From contig NZ_JAENRR010000051.1 of NCBI RefSeq assembly GCF_016612505.1, positions 1 to 34,269 of the forward strand: a DNA stretch of 34,269 nucleotides, read 5' to 3'. The position numbers and the translations under genes are program-made. Each line of letters starts with the position of its first letter. The first letter of the stretch is position 1. This stretch comes from Carboxylicivirga marina (GTDB lineage Bacteria; Bacteroidota; Bacteroidia; Bacteroidales; Marinilabiliaceae). Shown piece after piece: positions 15,934 through 23,755 of the stretch. Under the pieces are notes generated by a model that worked only from the letters and a program-made list of their open reading frames with translations, was not told the DNA's origin and did no database searches.

Positions 15934-16920
15934 TTATCTAAAGTTGATGCCAACACCAGCTGTAATCACTGAGTATTCGCCAACAGTATAATCGGCATGT
16001 AACGAGAATATAGCAAAGCGCAAACGCATACCGGCATTAAAGTCAAAACCGCTTGTTTTGTAGTCTAAGGCAATTGGGTTATTGGTGTCCTCATAACCTG
16101 TGAAATCACCAATAATATCAAAATTACTGGTTGTTGTGCCATAACCAAGTCCTGTATAGAAAGAAACAACGGGCACATTAATTCCAACCAGTAAGCGAGA
16201 AGTAAATGCGCCAGCACTTGTTTCAAGGTTTCCGGTTCCAGTTCCTATACCTTCTAGTGATCCTGTGTTACTAACACCCAATTTAGCTCCAAAGTCGGTG
16301 TAGGCCGCTAATACTGATGCCTGAAGAAAAGGAACTCTTTTAACAAATGGAATATAATCTTTGATGGAATGCTTTAATCCGATACCCCAAAGGCTAGCTT
16401 CTCCGTAATCGCCATAGCCCATTGTCGGCATAAAACGACCCATAATTTCGGTATGGAAAGGTAAACCAACGGCTGCTTGTATCATTGGACTAACGAAATA
16501 ATCTGCTCCAGCTCCTTTCATGTCAATGATATTTGTTTTGCTTGGGTCATCTTTCATGTAAAAACCCATGCTTGAAGATTTGCTGCCAGCCATTGTTGGT
16601 GCCATACCTGTATTTTCAGGAGCAACAGCTTTCAAATCAAGGCTTGAAGGGTCAAAACTTTTTTTACTGTTAGGTGCGGTGGTGTAACTCGTCGAAAAAG
16701 TAATGTCGAAGCCACCAATTTTATGCACTTTAGCGGTGTTGTACCAGCCACTGTTGAGGTTAACGCCCAGCATCTCACCATACGGTAAAAGGTAAGCTTG
16801 TGATAAAGTATTGGCATCTGCCTGTCCGGCTTTTAGAAAGTCAATTATCTGGCCCTGGCCAAAAACCTGTGATGTTGTTGCTATTAAAGCAACGCATAGT
16901 AATAATCGAATTTTTTTCAT
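15934..16920 (-). CDS. Outer-membrane barrel protein, DUF6588-like
   Basis: A 328-residue protein with a signal peptide (1-21, cut near VFGQ). The mature part starts with IDFLKAGQADANTLSQAYLLPYGEMLGVNLNSGWYNTAKVHK. Alternating strands and glycine turns follow (GGFDITFSTSY, FHTEIMGRFMPTMGYGDYGEASLWGIGLKHSI) and a terminal strand ends in AGVGINFR. This resembles the Bacteroidota family DUF6588, recalled by sequence style and not checked by a search. It lies 27 bp downstream of the SPOR-like gene on the same strand and is probably co-transcribed. A terminator hairpin with a T-run follows. Function unknown; a surface or transport barrel is likely. Confidence 0.7.
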   Translation of the reverse strand: MKKIRLLLCVALIATTSQVFGQGQIIDFLKAGQADANTLSQAYLLPYGEMLGVNLNSGWYNTAKVHKIGGFDITFSTSYTTAPNSKKSFDPSSLDLKAVAPENTGMAPTMAGSKSSSMGFYMKDDPSKTNIIDMKGAGADYFVSPMIQAAVGLPFHTEIMGRFMPTMGYGDYGEASLWGIGLKHSIKDYIPFVKRVPFLQASVLAAYTDFGAKLGVSNTGSLEGIGTGTGNLETSAGAFTSRLLVGINVPVVSFYTGLGYGTTTSNFDIIGDFTGYEDTNNPIALDYKTSGFDFNAGMRLRFAIFSLHADYTVGEYSVITAGVGINFR

Positions 16921-16947
16921 TATGTGTATGTATAGGTATTTGTAATT

Positions 16948-18084
16948 TTATGATTCGCCGTTTAGCAAAGTTACTGCTTCTTTAACTGAGATACGCTGAT
17001 TTTTGTTGTATGCCACAATAAAACCTTTGATACCTTCAGCTTTCATATTGGCTTTTGCTTTATCCAAATCCTGAAATTTGCCAACCGAATATTTGTACCA
17101 ATCGTTTACATTCATTTCTATTACCTCATTATCTCCATTGTAAAGGGAGCTTAATTGTGCAGCTGTCGCTTGTTTTTTATCTGCTAAAATCTGAATGGTT
17201 AAGAATACATCCGGATTTACCGGTGTTGTTTCTTCAATAACTACAGGCTCTGTTATTGTTTCCTGAGGACTTTCTACAACAGGTGTATCTACAACAATAA
17301 CAGAATCAGTTGGAGTTGCAATCGCAGCAGTTGCAATCGCAGCCGTTGATACAGTAGTAGTTGGAAAAGTAGCAGTTGATACTGGTGTTTCTGCTGGAGT
17401 TACCATTTCTGCTATGTCGCTTGTGGTAATCATAATAGAGTCAGAAGTTTCAGTAACAGGTTCTTCTATTACCAAAGGTTCTACAGTTGTTGAATCAAGT
17501 GCAATTGGTTCTTCTGCAATTAAAGCCGCTTCTGGTTCAATGATCTCGCTAAGACTGATCAAACTGGCAGTTTGCAACTCAATTGCTTTTTGTTGATTGC
17601 TTTGTGCTAACTCAAGTAATTCAATAACTTTTTCCGGAGAAGACATGTTCTCAGCCTTGTTGTATTGCTTGCGAGCCTTTTTCTCTAGTGCTTTGATGTC
17701 ATCGCGTGTTTGTTTTGCTTCCGAGTTGCCCGATTTCTCAATATCTTTTAATCGGCCATCCAGTACATCAATGTATTTTTTATATCCATCCTGATAGTAC
17801 AGTGCAGCTTTGGTTTTAACCTCTGCGATTTTCTTATTGTACTTATTGATTTTCCTGGTTTTAATTCTGCCATCAGCATTTTGAAGACTTTTTACTTCCT
17901 TTTCAAGTTCAACGGTTTCCTTAATATAGCTGTCTCCCTTTGTAATTAGCTTTTCGGCCGATTCAATTCGTTTTAATTCTTTTTCGTTGAGTATGCTTTT
18001 AAGCTCCTTTTCTGATGCGTGTAATGAAGGTGTGCATAAAAAGCTTAGCAATAATGTCAATGTTAGATAAAATGCTTTGTTCAT
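16948..18084 (-). CDS. Secreted coiled-coil protein with C-terminal SPOR-like domain
   Basis: A 378-residue protein from the ATG at 18084; an upstream in-frame ATG at 18132 would hide the signal peptide MNKAFYLTLTLLLSFLCTPS. Residues about 20-190 are charged and helical with heptad character (KSILNEKELKRIESAEKLIT, KKARKQYNKAENMSS). Residues about 190-300 are a low-complexity Glu/Pro/Thr/Val/Ala linker. The C-terminal 80 residues (VFLTIQILADKKQATA, DWYKYSVGKFQDLDKAKANM, GIKGFIVAYNKNQRISVKEA) match the SPOR-like pattern that binds denuded peptidoglycan. It probably sits in the periplasm, linked to the cell wall, upstream of the barrel gene. The linker contains a 15-bp tandem duplication. Confidence 0.75.
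   Translation of the reverse strand: MNKAFYLTLTLLLSFLCTPSLHASEKELKSILNEKELKRIESAEKLITKGDSYIKETVELEKEVKSLQNADGRIKTRKINKYNKKIAEVKTKAALYYQDGYKKYIDVLDGRLKDIEKSGNSEAKQTRDDIKALEKKARKQYNKAENMSSPEKVIELLELAQSNQQKAIELQTASLISLSEIIEPEAALIAEEPIALDSTTVEPLVIEEPVTETSDSIMITTSDIAEMVTPAETPVSTATFPTTTVSTAAIATAAIATPTDSVIVVDTPVVESPQETITEPVVIEETTPVNPDVFLTIQILADKKQATAAQLSSLYNGDNEVIEMNVNDWYKYSVGKFQDLDKAKANMKAEGIKGFIVAYNKNQRISVKEAVTLLNGES
17314..17343. repeat. 15-bp tandem duplication inside the SPOR-like gene
   Basis: AGTTGCAATCGCAGC occurs twice back to back (17314-17328, 17329-17343) and encodes an Ala/Ile/Thr-rich pentapeptide repeat in the low-complexity linker. In-frame expansion or contraction by replication slippage would keep the reading frame. 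Confidence 0.8.
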
Positions 18085-18222
18085 CGTAATGTATTGAATA
18101 TGTGTTGTTTTATTTTTTGCAATAAACGGCAAGGTTTTTTCTAATGCCTATTTAAGGATTTTTAACGAATATAATTGAAAAAGGTTTGTTGTTAAGAGGG
18201 GTATTTTCACCTTAATCGTGAT

Positions 18223-18230
18223 TACTTTTG
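18223..18230 (+). promoter_or_regulatory. -7 element for the M3 peptidase gene
   Basis: TACTTTTG is an exact TAnnTTTG match 29 bp before the ATG at 18260. Upstream, TTTT at 18204-18207 is only a weak -33 candidate. Confidence 0.5.
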
Positions 18231-18259
18231 CGTTTTATACGCTTTGAAAAAATAAGATA

Positions 18260-20296
18260 ATGACAAATAATATTTTACAACAGAAGTTTGATACGCCGTT
18301 TCAAACACCACCATTTGAGTTAATTAAAGAAGATAATTATCTGCCAGCGTTTAAGGAGCTCATCAATAGTTCGAAAGAGCAGATTAATAAAATTGTAGAA
18401 AGCCCTGAAATACCTGATTTTTATAATACGATTGTGGCGCTTGAAACCTCAGGAAGTCAATTGGGTATCGTTAGCCATATATTCTTTAATCTAAATCATG
18501 CCGAAACCAATGAGGAGATTCAGACAATAGCACGCGAAGTATCACCTTTATTAACAGAGTATTCAAATGATATTTGGCTAAATGATAAATTGTTTTCAAA
18601 GGTAAAGCAGGTGTATGAACACCAGAATAAAAATGAATTAACGAGCGAACAAGTACAACTGCTCGAAGAGTCATACAAAGGTTTTGTTAGAAAGGGTGCT
18701 TTGCTCGAAGGGGATAGTCGCGAGCATTATCGTGAGATTACTACTGAGCTTTCTAAACTAACGCTTCAATTTGGAGAAAACCTGTTGAGCGAAACCAACG
18801 ATTATCAACTACATCTAAGCAACAAGGAAGAATTAGATGGCTTACCTGATGGTATACTTGAAGCAGCGGCAGCTTTGGCTAAAAGTCAGGATAAAGAAGG
18901 ATGGATCTTCACTCTTCAGTTTCCAAGCTATGTGCCTTTTATGAAATATGCTGAAAACCGGGAGTTGCGTCGGCAAATGTACATGGCTTATTCAAAAAGG
19001 GGGAACAATGATAATGAGCACGATAATAAGGAGTTAATTAAGAAAATAGTCTCGCTACGTGTACAGAAAGCTAAACTTCTGGGCTATGCAAGTCATGCAC
19101 ATTTTGTTTTGGAGGAACACATGGCACTAAACCCCGAAAAGGTCAATGGCTTTTTAAGCGAATTGCTGGACGCTTCATTGGAAGTGGCAAAGTCGGATGT
19201 GAAAGAAGTTGAATTATTTGCGAACGACAATGGTTTAGAAGGTGATTTGCAACGATGGGATTATCCATATTACAGTGAGAAGCTCAAAGCTGAGAAATAT
19301 GGATTGGATGATGAAGCAACACGTCCATATTTCCAATTGAAAATGGTGGAGCAAGGGGTTCTTGGATTGGCCACGAAACTCTATGGTTTATCATTTAGAG
19401 AGAATAACAATATCTCGGTTTATCACGATGAAGTAAAAACCTATGAGGTGTTTGATGAGGATGGCACATTTTTAAGTGTATTCTATGTTGATTATCACCC
19501 AAGAACCACAAAGCAAGGTGGAGCCTGGATGACAAGCTTCAGGGAGCAGCATCGTGATGGGCAAGGGGATGTGCGACCACACGTTTCGATAGTATGTAAT
19601 TTTACTCGCCCTACTGATAATAAACCATCATTACTGACCTTTAACGAAGTACAGACGTTTTTACATGAATTTGGACATGCCTTGCACGGAATGCTAAGTA
19701 ATGTGATTTATGAAAGCTTGTCAGGTACCAATGTTTATCGTGATTTTGTTGAGTTGCCTTCACAAATTATGGAAAACTGGGGAACGCAAAAGGAATGGCT
19801 AAAGGATGTTGGTGTACATTACCAAACCGATGAAGTGATTCCTGATGAATTGATTCAGAAAATTATTGATTCAGAAAATTACCAAAGTGGTTATGCAACC
19901 GTTCGTCAGTTAAGTTTTGGTATGAATGATATGGCCTGGCACTCTTTAATCGAGCCCTTTGAAGGAGATGTTATTACGTTTGAGCAAGAATCAATGAAGG
20001 CAACAGAACTATTTCCTCCGGTAGAAGGCACCGCCTTTTCAACAGGCTTTGCTCATATTTTTGATGGCGGCTATGCGGCTGGCTACTATGGTTATAAATG
20101 GGCCGAAGTATTGGATGCCGATGCTTTTGAAGCTTTTAAGGAAAATGGAATATTTGATAAGGAAACAGCCACACGATTCCGAAATGAAATATTGGAAAAA
20201 GGAGGTACCGCTCATCCAATGACCCTTTATAAAAAATTTAGAGGCCATGAGCCTTCCATTGAGCCATTATTAAAGCGTAGTGGTTTAAAGAAATAA
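18260..20296 (+). CDS. M3 family zinc metallopeptidase (peptidyl-dipeptidase Dcp / oligopeptidase A type)
   Basis: A 678-residue protein without a signal peptide, so probably cytoplasmic. The zinc site is HEFGH (His469, Glu470, His473) with third ligand Glu498 in RDFVELPSQ, the hallmark of M3 peptidases. The start (FDTPFQTPPFELIKEDNYLPAF) and the C-terminal GTAFSTGFAHIFDGGYAAGYYGYKWAEVLDADAF are family-typical, and full length (about 680) agrees with Dcp/OpdA. It degrades short peptides, including those from protein turnover. A -7 element lies upstream and a hairpin terminator downstream. Dcp (dipeptidyl carboxypeptidase) and OpdA (endo-oligopeptidase) cannot be told apart with confidence from sequence alone. 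Confidence 0.93.
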   Translation: MTNNILQQKFDTPFQTPPFELIKEDNYLPAFKELINSSKEQINKIVESPEIPDFYNTIVALETSGSQLGIVSHIFFNLNHAETNEEIQTIAREVSPLLTEYSNDIWLNDKLFSKVKQVYEHQNKNELTSEQVQLLEESYKGFVRKGALLEGDSREHYREITTELSKLTLQFGENLLSETNDYQLHLSNKEELDGLPDGILEAAAALAKSQDKEGWIFTLQFPSYVPFMKYAENRELRRQMYMAYSKRGNNDNEHDNKELIKKIVSLRVQKAKLLGYASHAHFVLEEHMALNPEKVNGFLSELLDASLEVAKSDVKEVELFANDNGLEGDLQRWDYPYYSEKLKAEKYGLDDEATRPYFQLKMVEQGVLGLATKLYGLSFRENNNISVYHDEVKTYEVFDEDGTFLSVFYVDYHPRTTKQGGAWMTSFREQHRDGQGDVRPHVSIVCNFTRPTDNKPSLLTFNEVQTFLHEFGHALHGMLSNVIYESLSGTNVYRDFVELPSQIMENWGTQKEWLKDVGVHYQTDEVIPDELIQKIIDSENYQSGYATVRQLSFGMNDMAWHSLIEPFEGDVITFEQESMKATELFPPVEGTAFSTGFAHIFDGGYAAGYYGYKWAEVLDADAFEAFKENGIFDKETATRFRNEILEKGGTAHPMTLYKKFRGHEPSIEPLLKRSGLKK

Positions 20297-20300
20297 GAAG

Positions 20301-20333
20301 ACAAAAGGGCTGATTAAAATTCAGTCCTTTTGT
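20301..20333. terminator. Bidirectional hairpin terminator
   Basis: A 13-bp stem ACAAAAGGGCTGA / TCAGTCCTTTTGT (one G-T pair) with a 7-base loop between the convergent M3 peptidase (ends 20296) and cyclase-HD (ends 20357) genes. Confidence 0.8.
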
Positions 20334-20356
20334 ATATATAATTGTTAGTTTAATTC

Positions 20357-21787
20357 TTAAGCTTTTTCACTTGGTTGTAATAAACCTTCCAGTCGTTCTA
20401 TTTGGCTTTGTTTGTTTACTTCCCTCAGGTTTCGTGCTGTTTCAGTATAGTATTGATGTTTGCGAATGAAATTAAGCTGTAATTGATTCCAGTCGTCGAT
20501 GGTGCCAATCATATTACGCTCTTTCAATTCCTGAAAAAGAGTATTTGACACTGGAATAAAATCACTACGTCCAAGATAATCCAAATCTGAGTCGCAAATG
20601 ACTTGTTCTAGTATATCTTTTGGTTCTGGAGGAAACTTGGTTGACATGATTAATCTACAAACAGTATCTATCTGATCTTTTGGGTAGTTGTAATTTGTTA
20701 AAATGTCCCGTGCAATCATAGCACCATGCATCTCGTGTTCGTGGTAATCAATGGTGTGCCCGCTATCGTGAAATAGTCCGGCCAGTTTAAGCAGTAATAT
20801 CTCTTCTTCTTCCAATCCTTCAGCCCAACCAATTAACTCAACCTCTGTAACCACATCAATGGTGTGTTTAATGTTGTGATAATACAAGCTCTCAGGGAGT
20901 TTTTGCTCAAGTATATCCAACAATTCTTCCTGGATATCCATAAACTGTATAAGACTGTATTTGGTCGTAAACTTGCGATTCGGATAAATGCCTTCTTCTT
21001 TTTCAGAAAGATCAGGTAGGATACCATCGACCTTAAACATGTCAAGAAACCCTTTGTATTTCGCCGGCATTTTCCCATTTTCTTTTACCTGGAAAAACTC
21101 CTTGATGAGTTCATAGGTCATTACAGAGATGTTTATTTCACCATCTTTACAAGCCATACCCATACGTGAAGCAATGTTTACACTTTCACCGGTTAAGGTG
21201 TAAGGTGAACTCTTTTTACCAGTTAATTCACCCAAAACAGGACCTGTATGAATGCCAATATTTACTTTCCAGAACGGTTCGTTATCGCCATTAATAATAC
21301 ATTTGTTAACGGCGGCTTGCATTTCCATGGCAGTATTGACTACATCAATAGGGTTGGTGCGATTTTCTTCTAAAATACCTCCGGCAAATAAGAACGTGTC
21401 ACCAATTGTTTTGACTTTAAGTACACCATATTTTTTGGCAATATCGTCAAACGTTAGATACAATTCATCGAGTGCATCTATTAGCTCCTGCGAGTGCGGG
21501 TGACCGTTAATTCGGTCAAAACCTTTTATAGTGGCATGAAGAACCGATACCATTTTAAAACGCTTTACACGTTTTTTTGATGGCATTTTCAAACGTTCTT
21601 CAATTTCTTCGTATGAATATTCAGAAAGTAAATTCAAATATTTTTCGTTTTGTTTTTGAATTATCTCATAGCGCCCCACAAGTCCTTGTAACTGGTCGTT
21701 TAACTCCTTGTTACGATTAGCTAGTTTTGTAATCCTTAAAATATAATCTTCAATGCTTTCCATGGTTTGGGTATTTAGATTGTGCAT
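20357..21787 (-). CDS. Class III nucleotidyl cyclase-like domain fused to HD domain
   Basis: A 476-residue soluble protein; a second in-frame ATG at 21763 would drop eight residues. Residues about 8-65 are a predicted coiled coil. A class III cyclase domain spans about 75-255. It keeps Asp130 (KTIGD), the purine-site Lys126, Asn204 and Arg208 (ESVNIASRMG). The first metal-binding Asp is replaced by Thr86 (HATIKGF, where active enzymes have ADIxGF). The other purine-specifying position is Thr197 (YTLTG), as in bicarbonate-type class IIIb cyclases. Residues about 295-410 form an HD domain with YYHNIKHTIDV, FHDSGH (His340/Asp341) and DSDLDYLG, resembling cyclic-nucleotide phosphodiesterase cores. 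It may be a cyclase, a phosphodiesterase with a cyclase-derived sensor, or both. Confidence 0.82.
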   Translation of the reverse strand: MHNLNTQTMESIEDYILRITKLANRNKELNDQLQGLVGRYEIIQKQNEKYLNLLSEYSYEEIEERLKMPSKKRVKRFKMVSVLHATIKGFDRINGHPHSQELIDALDELYLTFDDIAKKYGVLKVKTIGDTFLFAGGILEENRTNPIDVVNTAMEMQAAVNKCIINGDNEPFWKVNIGIHTGPVLGELTGKKSSPYTLTGESVNIASRMGMACKDGEINISVMTYELIKEFFQVKENGKMPAKYKGFLDMFKVDGILPDLSEKEEGIYPNRKFTTKYSLIQFMDIQEELLDILEQKLPESLYYHNIKHTIDVVTEVELIGWAEGLEEEEILLLKLAGLFHDSGHTIDYHEHEMHGAMIARDILTNYNYPKDQIDTVCRLIMSTKFPPEPKDILEQVICDSDLDYLGRSDFIPVSNTLFQELKERNMIGTIDDWNQLQLNFIRKHQYYTETARNLREVNKQSQIERLEGLLQPSEKA

Positions 21788-21813
21788 TAAAAATAATGCA
21801 TTATCAGTACAAT

Positions 21814-21821
21814 CAAAACTA
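21814..21821 (-). promoter_or_regulatory. -7 element for the cyclase-HD gene
   Basis: On the minus strand this reads TAGTTTTG, an exact TAnnTTTG match, leaving a leader of about 20 bases before the ATG at 21787. No well-spaced -33 element is visible. Confidence 0.45.
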
Positions 21822-21940
21822 CTTATACTTACACCGAATTAACGTCAATGTATAAATAGTCTGTTAACAGTACGTTGCTAAGATTAAAAATGTTATTTTT
21901 ATTTATAATTGTTCTAAAAACATGGATAAACGTTAAAAAA

Positions 21941-22768
21941 ATGATTACGAAACAACTTCCCTTACTATTATTTGTATTTGTTTTCGGTACGCTTTCAGCT
22001 CAGGTTAGTATCAATTGGCAGACTGAAGCAATACTCGATGTGCCTGAATCAGTCAAATACTATGCCGAAGGTAATTATCTATTTGTATCGAACATTTCAG
22101 GTAAACCAGCCGAGAAAAACGGAAACGGATTTATCTCAAAATTATCGCTGAAAGGCGAGATAATGACGCTCAAATGGGTTGAGGGTTTAGATGCTCCCAA
22201 AGGAATGGCCATTAAGGATGGTATATTGTATGTGACGGATATTGATGATTTGGTTCTAATTGATATTGCAAAGGGAAAAATTATTAAGCGGTTTCATCAA
22301 GATAAAGCTAACTTTTTAAACGATGTAACCATTACTCATTTAGGAGATGTACTGGTATCTGATTCGGGTACTTCAACAGTATTTATTTTAAAAGATAATA
22401 ATTTAGATGTGTGGTTGCAGAATGATGAGTTTGGCCGTGTGAATGGCTTATTTACTGAGAAAGATTACATTTTATTGGGCACTGCAACAAGTATTGTAAA
22501 GATTGATGTAGCCACTAAACAATATAGTGTCTTCCTTGAAACGGGTGGGCAACCAGATGGCTTATTGTCAGATGGAGAAGGAGGTTATTACTACTCTTTC
22601 TGGCAAGGTGAATTATTTCATTATACCCCAGGTCACGCTCCGGTACAGTTGCTTAATACTTCAGTGAAGGGAGTACAGACAGCCGATTTTGGGTTTAATC
22701 CTCATACCAAAGAAATATTAGTGCCTAATTTCTTTTCCAATCAAGTGGTATCTTATACGATGAATTAA
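21941..22768 (+). CDS. Secreted SMP-30/NHL-like beta-propeller protein
   Basis: A 275-residue protein from the ATG at 21941, which begins the signal peptide MITKQLPLLLFVFVFGTLSA; an in-frame TTG at 21875 adds 22 unlikely residues. The mature part has short repeated blades typical of six-bladed propellers: ESVKYYAEGNYLFVSNISGK, APKGMAIKDGILYVTDIDDL, FLNDVTITHLGDVLVSDSGT, VNGLFTEKDYILLGTAT, GQPDGLLSDGEGGYYYS and TADFGFNPHTKEILVPNFFS. It resembles SMP-30/gluconolactonase-type or strictosidine-synthase-like proteins, but no full metal-site set can be assigned. It probably binds or hydrolyses a small molecule in the periplasm. It is convergent with miaA, and the two stop codons share the palindrome TTAA (22765-22768). 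Confidence 0.75.
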   Translation: MITKQLPLLLFVFVFGTLSAQVSINWQTEAILDVPESVKYYAEGNYLFVSNISGKPAEKNGNGFISKLSLKGEIMTLKWVEGLDAPKGMAIKDGILYVTDIDDLVLIDIAKGKIIKRFHQDKANFLNDVTITHLGDVLVSDSGTSTVFILKDNNLDVWLQNDEFGRVNGLFTEKDYILLGTATSIVKIDVATKQYSVFLETGGQPDGLLSDGEGGYYYSFWQGELFHYTPGHAPVQLLNTSVKGVQTADFGFNPHTKEILVPNFFSNQVVSYTMN

Positions 22769-23694
22769 GCCTTAAGTAGGTTTGCAACTTTTTCTATACG
22801 ATTTTCAATCGGTTCAAAGGCGTCAACCCAATGGATTTTGGCGCCTTTACGTTCCATACCTCTAAACCAGGTCATTTGGCGCTTAGCAAACTGGTGAATG
22901 GATACATTAAGCTTGTCGAACATTTGTTGATAGGTGAGTTGGCCGGTTACATGCATGGTCAGGAATTTGTATTCCAATCCATAATAAATTAAATCTTCGG
23001 GAGAAACACCACTTTCTAATAGCTGTTTCACTTCGTCAATCATACCTTCATCAAATCGTTTTTTTAGTCGGTCGGTTATTTTTTTACGTCGTGCATCGCG
23101 GTCGATGTTAACGCCAATAATTAAAGGGTTAACCTCAGGCAACTCAACGACAATCTCTGGGTTTGTCTGATAGTATTCTTCTATTTCAATGGCACGAATG
23201 GCTCTTTTAACCGTGTCTGTATCTGTTTGGTTGTGGAGTGATTTATAGCTCGATAGAATGGATGTTAATTCATTCAAATCTTTTCCTTTCAGGCTGTCAC
23301 GTAAATTCTTATTGACTGGTACGTTAATCAACTTATATTTCTTTAATACCGATTCGATGTACATGCCTGTTCCGCCGCACATAATTGGCCATCTGTTGTT
23401 GAACTGGACTTTTTCAAAAGCCTTAAAGAAGTCGGATTGATATTCAAATACATTATACTTGTAACCGGCTTCTACAATGTCGATTAAATGATGGGGAATA
23501 GTATAGCCATCTATGGTGTAATCCTCAATGTCTTTGCCTGTTCCCAAGTCCATACCTTTGTATAGCTGACGAGAGTCAGCACTGATGATTTCACCATCGA
23601 GATGTTTTGCCAAATGAGCTGCAAAAGTTGTTTTGCCCGATGCTGTTGGTCCTAATATTACTATAAGGTTGTATGGAGAATTGGGATGTTGCAT
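22765..23694 (-). CDS. miaA: tRNA dimethylallyltransferase
   Basis: A 309-residue enzyme that adds a dimethylallyl group to N6 of A37 in tRNAs reading codons beginning with U. The P-loop GPTASGKTT (15-23), the substrate-site DSRQLYKGMDLGTGK (40-54), the mid-domain GGTGMYIESVL and the C-terminal FAKRQMTWFRG are all conserved, and length is normal. It lies 61 bp downstream of recQ on the same strand. A TAnnTTTG match on the minus strand (TAGCTTTG, 23718-23711) suggests an added promoter, though it lies close to the start codon. The 3' end overlaps the convergent propeller gene by 4 bp, so there is no separate terminator. Confidence 0.96.
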   Translation of the reverse strand: MQHPNSPYNLIVILGPTASGKTTFAAHLAKHLDGEIISADSRQLYKGMDLGTGKDIEDYTIDGYTIPHHLIDIVEAGYKYNVFEYQSDFFKAFEKVQFNNRWPIMCGGTGMYIESVLKKYKLINVPVNKNLRDSLKGKDLNELTSILSSYKSLHNQTDTDTVKRAIRAIEIEEYYQTNPEIVVELPEVNPLIIGVNIDRDARRKKITDRLKKRFDEGMIDEVKQLLESGVSPEDLIYYGLEYKFLTMHVTGQLTYQQMFDKLNVSIHQFAKRQMTWFRGMERKGAKIHWVDAFEPIENRIEKVANLLKA

Positions 23695-23710
23695 GTGATT
23701 AAATTTTCTT

Positions 23711-23718
23711 CAAAGCTA
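23711..23718 (-). promoter_or_regulatory. Possible -7 element for miaA
   Basis: Reads TAGCTTTG on the minus strand, an exact TAnnTTTG match 17 bp upstream of the miaA ATG. It would give a very short leader. No -33 element is seen, so confidence is low. Confidence 0.3.
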
Positions 23719-23755
23719 TAAAATAGTGAGTAGTTTATGGATAGGCTTACTTTGT

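Noticed and set aside
15747-15956. Minus-strand ORF of 69 residues across the repeat tract
   Set aside because: It is formed by the GGGG/CCCC repeats and the hairpin terminator, has no domain character, and overlaps the 3' end of the barrel gene.
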